A DNA stretch of 60,000 nucleotides, taken from positions 45,615,053 to 45,675,052 of the forward strand of contig CM060732.1 in NCBI GenBank assembly GCA_030704615.1, in the 5' to 3' direction. The notes under the pieces are model-generated. The model saw only the letters and a program-made list of their open reading frames with translations. It was not told the origin of the DNA and did not search any database. Every line of letters starts with the position of its first letter. The first letter of the stretch is position 1. Of this stretch, positions 33,900-44,600 are shown one piece after another. A program made the translations under genes and the position numbers. The stretch is from Takakia lepidozioides. Taxonomy: Eukaryota; Streptophyta; Takakiopsida; Takakiales; Takakiaceae.

Positions 33900-35400
33900 C
33901 TCCTGAGCCTTAATGGGTATGGAAATTCAGTAGTGATATCTGCTGCCACCATAAGTATTCCCTCTCTTGTTCTTATGTGTAAGAGTCCGGTTTGTTCATG
34001 GTCTATATAAAAAATGGAATCTAAAGTGTAAGTGCAGGCAGAAGTAGAGAAAGATTGTTCCCTTCATTTGTGTATAGCTGACGTACCTCTATAACTTTGT
34101 GAAGGTTTTCAGCTCAAAAACCGAGCCAGGAGTAGAACATTTTAGTGTGAGAAAGATTTGACCTTCATAGGTTACAGTGCAAACAGGGGGCATTTGTAAT
34201 CGCATCACTCCAGCCTGTAACATTAGTTTCTGAATCACACAATAATGTCGTTTACTATCAGATATGCAACTGTGTCATTGTATTCTGTACCTGTCTTTGA
34301 ATTCTTCCTCCATCTCTCCTCTTCCTCTGTCAGTTATGTGCTAGAATAGGTGGTAAGTCTACAAGGAAGAAAACACTGCAACCTTTCAGCAATATATGAA
34401 CCATGGTTCAGGTGGCAGCTGGTCTCTACAAGGAAATAATGCTTCTGCTATAATCTGGTTTCTCTGGTTGTCACGTTGTAACCTTCACTGTCAGTGGTCA
34501 GACAAGCTTCACAAGTTGTCCACATGGTAGGCAGAATTCTCATAAATGTTAGAGTGAGAACAACAACCGTCACAATCATGGCATGCTTCGGCCTTGGATT
34601 GTACTCGGTTTTGCTTCTCTTCAAAAAAGCAAAAACCAAACTGGGAAAACATACTCGCACTTGCCCTGAGGAGTGCTTGAAAATGGGAACTTCGAAACCT
34701 TGATATACACGACACTGCGCATATACGCATATACACCAGCACTGCATTGCAAGTCCATCTCACAGCAACCTAAGCATTCCTTGTATGTAATCTAGTTTCT
34801 GGCTCAACTTTTCAGATACCAGAGATATACAAACAGATAAGTGTGCAGAGAAATTCCCAGTTCCTCCTTCACCTGTCTCAGGAAAGTAAGTCCAGAGCAG
34901 GGTGGAATTTCACTACACGCACGTCGCCATGCAGATTCTTAGAGCACCCAGATCACGATTTTGCCAACAACAATTTACCCTAAACCATGCACCCCAACTC
35001 CCCAAGGTCAACAATGACCCATTCAATCAATGCTCCTACCGGGGCAGATCGTCAGGTCGATCACAATTGAATGCATCTGAAAATATGACAGAAGTGTATT
35101 TGAACTCCATCTTCTTCCATTTTTTCCTCCGAAAGGAGTGGGTCAACTCCGCCTTTAAATCTTGGGCAGTAGGGACCACTGACAGAATAGGGCAATCCAA
35201 GATGCACTAGAGATCCTGCTGATCACAATTCCTTCTCCCTTTTTTGTTTCTCGCTATTGGCGTGCTTCCTATCTCGCCTATCGATCTCCTGCCGCTGCTT
35301 TCTCGCATATTTTCAGAAGCTCCGCCAAGGAGCCTACCTTTGCCTCTCGGGGCCTGGCTGCGCTCTCGTCTCCTTCTCCGTGGTGTACCACCCGTATCTG
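33900..35400. other. 3' flank of SURNod19-A, shared with copy B
   Basis: Aligns with 57237-58740 with small gaps. No gene seen; the last part (from about 35215) is probably the leader of the choline-kinase remnant. Confidence 0.4.
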
Positions 35401-35996
35401 TTTGATTAGAGAAGAAGTATGCTATATTGTTGGAAGAGTTGGTAAGAGGCATTGAGAGAATGGTGGCTGTACCCTACGGGGCGTCTCAAGGAACTGTCGA
35501 GTGGACGACTATGGGCAAAATCTTCGTGGCAATTGCGCATCCCGAAGGGTTTTCCCAGTCTTGGTCTGACACACATACTCACCCCAGCGTCGTAACATCG
35601 TCCACGAACAGTGTCATACCAATAGCTCCCCCACTCCACTTGTTTCTCTCATCGGTAAAAGAAAAATCCGCCCCAAGCCTAATTTGCTAGCTTCAATTTT
35701 GGCCGTGGCTGCATTCTCGCCCTTTCATGACTTTGATTTTAGTTTATCTCCCTCTACATAGCTCACCCGGAGGTGTGCTAGTTGAATTTCACGTTCTGGT
35801 CTTATCCACCTTGTTGGATCCTCTAGTCTTCAAAAAACCTCTGTTTCCTGCTAAGTTACGATGATCTCAGTTGAGGTGGAACATCATAGTATCTCACGAC
35901 AATGCGGCATGGAAGCATTGCATGCACCACCAGCATCCCCAACAAACGGACACGAGATACCTTTAGAAGCGTACAATGTGCTGCACAAGCTGGCAG

Positions 35997-36275
35997 GGAG
36001 GTGTCCAAACGGACATCTTGGACGCTCGTGACCTCAGTTTGAGGCAGTTGAAGGGGGCGATGAGGACCAACCAGGCCTACGAAGGCCACTGGACGAAGAG
36101 ATAGTCATCGCCCCAGGAAAGTGCTGGTGTGTGTCTATGGCGAGGGTAGCAACATCTTCTTCAATCGGGACAATGTATTGCGCAAGTTTGAGCGGATGTC
36201 GCGAGTGGACAGGGCCCTCATCTGTTGGCCCGATGCCCCAATGGTCGTGTTGCAGAATTTCTCGGAGCTCGGGTC
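35997..36275 (+). pseudogene. Choline/ethanolamine kinase first-exon remnant, copy A
   Basis: Recognisable as LDARDLSLRQLKGAM (36027 on), then VLVCVYGEGSNIFFNRDN, the N-terminal ATP-binding lobe of choline kinase, which phosphorylates choline for phosphatidylcholine synthesis. Copy A has an extra codon after GAM, a TAG soon after GHWTKR, and a ~510-bp insertion (about 35475-35990) separating it from its leader. No kinase catalytic loop downstream. Confidence 0.7.
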
Positions 36276-36299
36276 CGTCTCCCTTCTTTCATTTCCTTC

Positions 36300-37386
36300 C
36301 ACATAATGACTTCATGCCGAATTCAGGAACAGTGCTGTTTTCTATACAGGATTTTTCTTCTTCCTTAGCTTTGTGGAATGTTCCTGAAATGTGGGTGCAA
36401 GGTGAGTAAGCATAGAAAGTAGTTGAAATACAGATCCCACCCATGCCAAATCTAGTTGATCCTTTAAAAGAATGGGCAGCAACCTAAGATCACTGAGGTG
36501 AAACATGAAATACATTTGAAACAACACATAATGTAGCAGCACATTGACTACCCTCAATCCCTGTCAACACAACACTAATCTGAGCATGGACATCCTCCGC
36601 GGTAGTCAACCAATCGCCTGCGACCAGAAAGGGGTGACAAAATTGTGGTCGACTTGATGTATCTGTGCTAGTGATTTAACGTAAGGTGAACATGCAGGTT
36701 CCACGGTGATGCGCGTAAAGAAGCATGACATCAACGACAGAGCCAGAGGAAGAAGACACTCAAGTCTCGGAAGAATGTTCCACCCCACTTGTATCAAGGC
36801 CAACAGACACCATGTTAGAAGACACTCAGAAAAAATCCATGTAGCACAAAAAGTAGGTCTACCCACTTTCACTTGTAGCGGTAATTGCATGCACTACTAT
36901 GGCTCATATGAAGGGAAAAGTTGACAATCCAAGCAGTCAAAGAGGCTTTATAGGGAAGAATGTATCATATATATATGCAGTGATGCAATCTGCGTAATGC
37001 TTCCCTTCCATCGACTGGGTCTGAGAGGCGGCAGGGGCAACTATTGGATCGTTGTTTTTACATCCACTTGAACACACTTGCAACTAGTTTTGTTCGTCCT
37101 GATCGTTCTTTCCTTTTTGCTGGAATTGTGAACTGCGCTAGGTGGTTTGATGATTGCCACGTGTTCTAGTTCTTCCCTCCTATCAAACTAGTTTTATCTA
37201 GCGGCGGGGTTTTCTCATTATGTTTCAGACACAATAAAGTGAACGTGACATTGTGAGTACAATGATTGTGTGTCTGGTTTTACTCTCATACTTGTAATAG
37301 TTCAACAGGTTATGGGCCCAAGACTCGTGATTGAGAGTATAGGAAGCACAAAGGAGATGGAGTAGGATAATCAAGAAATAGAATCG
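36300..37386. other. Region without a recognisable gene; possible LTR remnant at its end
   Basis: Separates the choline-kinase remnant from the copia gag remnant. The final 400 bp may include a decayed 5' LTR and leader (CAACAGGTTATGGGCCCAAG near 37303), but I could not find a second LTR or a convincing primer-binding site. Confidence 0.3.
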
Positions 37387-38640
37387 ATGGAGTCCAAAGA
37401 TTTGGCACATATTGTAAAGTTAAATGGAGAAAACTTTACCCTCTTGAAGTTTCAGATCGAGATTGTCCTGGCAGCAAAAGAGTTGCTAGAAGTCATCACT
37501 GGAGGTGAGACTGAGGAGGCAGCAATAGAGGCAGCAATAGATAAAGTTGCATGGAACAAGAAGAACAATACTGCAAGAATGATATTAAGTACGGTTGTTG
37601 ACATGGATCATTTATAAATGATGGTGCAATGTAAGACTGCGAAGGATATGTTACCACTACACACGAACAGCATTCTGCAGAGAACGTGTATATGTTGCAG
37701 CACCAATTCTACGAGTACAAGTATCAAAGAGGAGACAGTATTGCTACACACATTTCAAGAATTGAGCATATGGCGCGGCAGCTTAATGATCTTGGAGAAG
37801 AATTTTTTGATAAAGCGATCATAAGTAAGACTGTATGCAGTCTACCGCCGAGCTATAGACATGTTCTGTTTGCATGGAGAAATGTACCTAAAAATGCCAA
37901 GACGATGAAGAACCTCACTATCAGGCTGATGGAGGAACAAAGTATGAATAAACTGTAGGGAATAGTGGAGAGTGACACTGATAAGGCTTTCTTTACTAGG
38001 TCTGGACCAGCAAGACTAAATGACAAGAAGGGGAAAGAAAAGTCAAAGGATAACAACTACATCAAGAACTTGAAGAAGAATCGGACCACCTACAATAATT
38101 GTGGAGAGCCAGGGCATTGGGCAAGGGAGTGCACACAGCCTAAGAAGAGGAAGGAAAAAGGTGGTGAGAAGAGTGAAGCAAAAATTGTAGAGACAATTGA
38201 AGCAAACTTTGGAGGAGTGGTAGCGTTAATGACATACACTATACCTCCTGAGGAGTGGAAAAAAAACATTCATGATCAGCAAAATGGAGGAGCACATCCA
38301 TAAGTTCAAGTTATACATGAGCGGATTGCAAAGATTGTCACGTGAGAGGCCATTGGACAAGCGAGGCAATGAAGTCTAAGCCATCACAGGAGACGGTTAC
38401 AAGCAAAGATTGTACGAGCAAAGAACATTGCAAGGGTGAATACTCACAATCAAAGAAACTCGACCAAGAGCAGTCGATGGATCTTAAGCATGATCATGAG
38501 GATGAAGCATTGATGGCTTCCAGCATATCCCTTGAAAATTTTGCAATATAGTCACAGGCATTTTTCGCGGAGAGTAACGATAAAGATACCTGGTACGCTG
38601 ATGATGCTGGAGCTTCGGAGCACATGATTGATCGACTGTA
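37387..38640 (+). pseudogene. Ty1/copia gag and start of protease, truncated
   Basis: Begins MESKDLAHIVKLNGENF, a typical copia gag start, then GDSIATHISRIEHMARQLND and LPPSYRHVLFAW. A zinc knuckle (NNCGEPGHWAREC) has its first Cys replaced by Tyr. DTWYADDAGASEHM is the protease active-site region. Stops at 37615 and near 37957 and at least one frameshift break it. The sequence ends abruptly at 38640, where the TGTAACCC array begins; the rest of the element is not found on the other side at 53850. Confidence 0.8.
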
Positions 38641-40287
38641 ACCCTCTGTGACCCTTTGTAACCCTCTCCACCATGTAACCCTCTGTAATACCGCAGAATG
38701 TCACTCTCACCCGTATGTAACCCTCATTCCATGTAACCCTCTCTGACCCTCTGTAACCCTCACCACCATGTAACCCTCGCTCCATGTAACCCTCTCTGAC
38801 CCTCTATATCCCTCACCAGGTGTAACCCTTACCTCCATGTAACCCTCTGTAACACCGCAGAGTGTCACCCTCGCCACCATGTAACCCTCACTCCATGTAA
38901 CCCTCACAAACCCTCTGTGGCTCTGTAACCTATGTAACCCTCTGTAACACCGCAGAGTGTCGTCCTCACCCCTTATGTAACCCTCTGTAACCCATGTAAC
39001 CCTCTGTGACCCTTTGTAACCCTCACCACCATGTAACCCTCTGTAACACCGCAGAGTGTCACCCTCACCCGTATGTAACCCTCACTCCATGTAACCCTCT
39101 CTGACCCTCTGTAACCCTCACCACCATGTAACCATCTGTAACCCATGTAACCCTCTCTGACCCTCTATATCCCTCACTAGGTGTAACCCTTACCACCATG
39201 TAACCCTCCGTAACCCTCATAAACCCTTTGTGACACCGCAGAGTGTCACCCTCATCCCCATGTAACCCTCACAAACCCTCTGTGGCTCTGTAACCCATGT
39301 AACCCTCTGTAACACCGCGGAGTGTCACCCTCACCCCTTATGTAACCCTCACTCCATGTAACCCTCTGTAACCCATGTAACCCTCTGTGACCCTTTGTAA
39401 CCCTCACCACCATGTAACCCTCTGTAACACCGCAGAATGTCACCCTCACCCCTATGTAACCCTCACTCCATGTAACCCTCTCTGACCCTCTGTAACCCTC
39501 TGTAACCCATGTAACCCTCTGTGACCCTCTATATCCCTCACCAGGTGTAACCCTTACCACCATGTAACCCTCTGTACACCGCAGAGTGTCACCCTCGCCA
39601 CCATGTAACCCTCCGTAACCCACACAAACCCTCTGTGACACCGCAGAGTGTCACCCTCATCCCCATGTAACCCTCATTCCATGTAACCCTCTGTGACCCT
39701 CCGTGGCTCTGTAACCCATGTAATCCTCTGTAACACCGTAGAGTGTCACCCTCACCCCTTATGTAACCCTCACTCCATGTAACCCTCTTTAACCCATGTA
39801 ACCCTCACCACCATGTAACCCTCTGTAACACCGCAGAGTGTCACCCTCACCCCTATGTAACCCTCATTCCATGTAACCCTCTCTGACCCTCTGTAACCCT
39901 CACCACCATGTAACCCTCTGTAACCCATGTAACCCTCTGTGACCCTCTATATCCCTCACCAAGTGTAACCCTTACCACCATGTAACCATCTGTAACACCG
40001 CAGAGTGTCACCCTCACCACCATGTAACCCTCACAAACCCTCTGTGGTTTTGTAACCTATGTAACCCTCTGTAACACCGCAGAGTGTCGCCCTCATCCCT
40101 TATGTAACCCTCACTCCATGTAACCCTCTATAACCCATGTAACCCTTTGTGACCCTTTGTAACCCTCACCACCATGTAACCCTCTGTACACCGCAGAGTG
40201 TCACCCTCATCCCTATGTAACCCTCACTCCATGTAACCCTCTCTGACCCTCTGTAACCCTCACCACCATGTAACCCTCTGTAACACC
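38641..40287 (-). repeat. Left terminal array of TGTAACCC words
   Basis: Dense CATGTAACCCTC, CTGTGACCCTC and CACCACCATGTAACC units. A higher-order unit of roughly 340-420 bp recurs four to five times, each including AACACCGCAGAGTGTCACCC. It reads as the reverse complement of 52215-53850. Long open frames through it are by-products of the repeat. Confidence 0.9.
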
Positions 40288-41601
40288 GCCTCGTGTACAT
40301 CATACACGTGTACACTATCCGATGGCCGAATGGAGGTTTAAATAGAGGCCGAAACCCTAATTTGCTCTCTCCATCCGTTTCCAGATTCCTAGCTCGCTCG
40401 TTTTTTTGCTTTGGGGCATCAGCTTTCTGCAATTCCCATGGTGCCCAATCGGCTTCACACATCATTGCGAAAGATTTGTAGTTCATTCAGTTCAGTATCG
40501 TCATCCCAGCAACATACAAGACAACGCTTTCCGCGCAACGATCCGTCAAATCTATTACTACGGTTTTCTCTACGATTGATACGGTTGTCTCTATTTTTTT
40601 TTTTTCTCAATGTCATTCTTATTGTTTTGTCACCGTCCCCGATGGCTATGGTATTCCTAAGATCCGCATTAGGAAAGGGTTTTGTTTCTTTCGGTCTAGC
40701 CATGCAAGCAGCCGCTCATTTGACGGGGTGCCCATTCACTCTCCTCTCGTGTATCTTTTGTTCACACACCAGCCGGGGCAGCCTACTCATCGCTATTATG
40801 GATGCAATACGTATCGAATCATGCGTGTTTTGCAAGCACTGTCAACCGGTTACATGTCTGATGGTTTATATGACTACCTCACGTGTGCTATGGTTACACA
40901 CAGGGGGTTACACGGTGTTTTCTTTCTCAATACATGCTAGCTTGGTAGACGGTTTAGTAATGGAGGTTTAGATGGGGTTGACATGTTTGATGGGTTACGT
41001 GGATGTTGCGCTCGCGGAGCCACATAGGCTAGGGTTACATGGGTGGGGCATTACATTGACCATGTTTACCTGGAGGTTGCATACTAATGGTTTGATATGA
41101 CAGGGTTACATCGATGTTGTGTTCGGGAGTCACATAGACTAGGGGTACATGAGGTTGTGACGAAGGGTTACATCATATGTGGGTACCTGACGGAGGGTTA
41201 CACTCGACGTGCCTGGCATGCGAGTAACGGCCGGTTTGTCGCGCTCACAAGTGTAGGGTTACGGGTTACACTCCGCTATTCCGGGTGACACCGGGATTGC
41301 AACTCATACACGTGTGAGTCAGTGCGGATATAATTGATTGCAAGCCGCCAGATTTTAATGAACCGCCGTCTTTCGCTTAACCGACGTGCCTTACGGGTGA
41401 CATCTAGCTAGCTTCGTTCTTCGTTCTTTGATCATTGTTCAGTTTTCCCCTTCTCGCAGCCTTTCATATTCTTCCTGCACTCCTTGCTGTGCGTGCTCCC
41501 TGTTGTGCGTTCTTCGGAATTCTCTTGGTCTTGGTCTTTTCTTGTCTTGTCTTTTCTTGCTCTTGCTCTTCTCTTCTCTTCTGTCAGCTTTTTCTTTTGT
41601 C
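40288..41601 (+). promoter_or_regulatory. Leader/promoter region of the MULE ULP1-like gene
   Basis: TTTAAATA at 40337-40344 could be a TATA box. The region also holds a degenerate antisense copy of the zinc finger exon (40455-40860) and scattered GGGTTACA words from 40900 to 41290. A pyrimidine-rich tract precedes the ATG at 41602. Confidence 0.35.
40455..40860 (-). pseudogene. Degenerate inverted copy of the zinc finger exon
   Basis: The minus strand encodes MARPKETKPFPNADL, matching MARPKGTKPFPDAEL of the gene at 41602, and then a KKNRDNRINRRENRSNRF segment resembling its basic region. The zinc finger part continues in decayed form to about 40860. Much of the intervening sequence is deleted. 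Confidence 0.65.
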
Positions 41602-44600
41602 ATGGCTGATTGTTATTTGTTCCCTGGAGAGGCTACTATTCCATTTGATCACTTGAAAAGGGATGGCGAACGAGTTCGCTTCTGGTACACTGAGCATGAG
41701 CATGCTACAATGATCGCGTACTGCCACACCAGGTGTAGAGAGGCCAAGGTGGAGGGAGCAAAGGGCCGGCCTAAGTTCAAATGTCCTTATTGTGGGGCAG
41801 TAAAGGTAGATAAGAGCAGATTGAATCGGCATATTGTCGATGGAACGGCCGCATGTATGGCCAGACCGAAAGGAACAAAACCGTTTCCTGATGCGGAGCT
41901 CAAGCATGCCATGGCTGTTGAAAATGTGATGAATTCTGTTCCAGCTTCTTCTGTTGATGCATATCATGCATGGATTCTGCAAAATAGGGTGGCTTTGGGT
42001 GAGATTGCAGATCCTATTGAAGTGCCTGCTGTTGTACCTTCTTCGGCTATTTCTGCTACAGAGGTTCCATCTTCTAGTGCTCCTGCTGTTTCTGTCCCTG
42101 GTCCTTCTATTCGGCAGGTTTCTAACGAGAGAGACAAGCGGCGATTGAGCCCGCCTCTACCTGTCCCTATTGCAAAGAAAATCAACATTGGAAACCGGGG
42201 AAACCGGAGCTCAAGGTTCATCTTGCGAAAGAGAACTCCAGGCTCAATCCTTCTGCTACCGCATGGCCTTATTCCTCAGTTCCCATTTCCGAATGTCAAT
42301 GAGAAGGGGTTTTGGCCGGCATTCCAAGAATTTGTTGCGCGAGGCGAGGGCGCAGTCCATGCGACAGCTGCAAAATCAAGTTGGGTTCTATCGACAGACA
42401 ATCAAGTTGGATTCCCTGCCATTTCTCTGTTTTTCAAATTTTGGGCTGTTGTCTATCCATGTAACCCCTTGTGTTACCCCCCCTGTCTCTCCTGTGGCGT
42501 GTAACCCAGAGTGTAACCCACCTACAGAGGACCCCTTTTAAAAACCCCTATGGTGTGTAACCCACCTCTGTGTAACCCCGTGTAGCCCATCTTGTTTGTA
42601 ACCCATTTTCATGTGTAACCCCTCGTGCTGTAACCTTTTTCTCTGGTGTAACCCTCACGCTGTATTGCGCAGGGAGCTCGATATCATCTTAGAAGCGATG
42701 ATATGGACAGTGTTGTTGCTGCCCACAAGGCGTTTACTGCCCAGCCGGATCATGGTCCGTTAATGATAGAGGAATTGAATCGGGTGAAGGAGTATTTAGA
42801 GAGCATTGGGCATCCTGACATGCCAAAGCAGAAAAAGAAAAAAGGTGGGAGACTTACACGAGTCCATCGAGAGAGCCAAGCCTCACATGATGATGACACG
42901 ATGGACGAACTAGCTGTTGGCAATACCGACCTTGACGATGCCAGAACTTCAAATCCTCTTGTCATCACTATTACTGTAGATGGAATCAAAGGTTTGGTTG
43001 TTCCACATCCGTTGGAATTCACTCGTGGTTTTGCCGAAGGATTGATCAGTCAAATGGAGAATCTCACCAAACCGCACATTGGACCGCCACCACTCCTTTT
43101 GAGAATTCTAGCCCACAACGATGTAAGAAATCATGGCAGGTCAGTTTCCCAAACGCATCCCAGGTTGGGGTTCACGACTGAACTTCTGGAAAGTGCTCTT
43201 ACGGCCTCAAAGGTGAAGGACCTGGTCGATGAGTATTACGGCTTTAGTCTGATGTACTTTGCACAACCTGGTGACGGAATTGCGACCTTGGATTCTGAGC
43301 TCGAAGACTTAAGATCGAGTTTGAGTACAGAAGAGTGGGGTGACCGGTCAATTAAGATCAACGGAGCTATACAGTTTTGCAAGGCAAGCCGTCGTCGCGC
43401 CGCCCATCACTTTGCGATCCAACAGAGAGAATCGTTTATCCAGCTTTGGTGTTGTGGCCTCTTCAGCGAATCACCAACAGAAATGGACTTCAATGCGCGT
43501 TTGGGCATCCAGTATATGAGAGACCTTGGGTCTGTAGTGCCTTGGTATCTCTGTAAGTGTTACTCCATCCACTGTCACCCCTCTCGTCGTGTAACCCCTT
43601 TGTGTGTAATCTTGTAATCATTGTAACCCTCGCTATGTGGAACCTTGTAACTCAGTGTAACCCTCGTTGTGTGTAACCCTGTAATCAGTGTAACCCTCGC
43701 TATGTGGAACCTTGTACTCAGTGTAACCCTCGCTGTGTGTAACCCTGTAATCAGTGTAACCCTCGGAGTATGTAACCCTGTAATCAGTGTACCCCTAATG
43801 GTACCCCTCGCTGTGTTACCCTAGATTTGTTACCCTCTCGTTGTGTAATCTCAGTAGTGTAACCCATTGCAAACTACTGTCTCTAACAGGGTGGTGTAAC
43901 CCACATCGTGTAATCCGAACCACTGTCTTGTCCTAGTCAGTGTAACCCTTGCACTTTCAAAAACCTCGTTCCACGACTAAAAACCTTTGTCTTTTCCCCG
44001 ATGCAGATGAGTCCGAGCTCATGACCAATCAAGTCGCCAATGCGTTCAAAAACCTTTTTGAGGCTCAACGTGAGCTTCACGAAGTTGTGTATGGGGCCCC
44101 TCCACAATGCGATACAGGGGGCGTAGGGGGCGCGCAGACGAGCGATGGGCCAATTTCCGCCCCGCAGAGCGACGATGTACATGACGAGGACATCATTCCA
44201 AGTCAATCTGCCGTTGTATCTTTGTCGCAGGTTGGTGAATTGTACTCAACCCAGCTGCACTTAGGGGTGAACCTAGCAGACTTGACGCGGGATTTGCCCA
44301 TGAATTCTGATACTGATACTGAAGATGATACATCAAGGTGGAACACCCAAGTGCGAACCTCTTTGTCCGCAGCCCCAGTCATTTCTTTTGAAGGTCTTAA
44401 TCGAAGAATCGGGGACCCGCTTGACCCAGAGTCTGTGTATGACTTTGAATCTGGAGATGCTGGGTTGAACCCTCGATGCAGCAATGTAAGTATTTGTCAG
44501 GATCATGTGGTCAACCTCTCTCAGAATGACCCAGCCTTCGTGGGTCCCATTGATGCGCAGGGTGACACTGCAAGGGGAGGATGCCCTGAAACCGAGGGTT

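Larger units (their letters stand above)
30100..36370 (+). repeat. Segmental duplication, copy A
   Basis: Matches 54720-59200 in the same orientation and gene order: SURNod19, 3' flank, choline-kinase leader and first exon. Copy A is longer because of insertions at 31365-31948, about 32073-32801 and about 35475-35990. Confidence 0.85.

Noticed and set aside
36606-36890. Minus-strand open frame as a gene
   Set aside because: No family motif, no splice partner and no similarity to neighbours that I can see.
38641-40287. Telomeric or subtelomeric repeats
   Set aside because: The word is GGGTTACA/GGGTGACA with variable spacing, not TTTAGGG tandems, and both orientations flank genes of one element.
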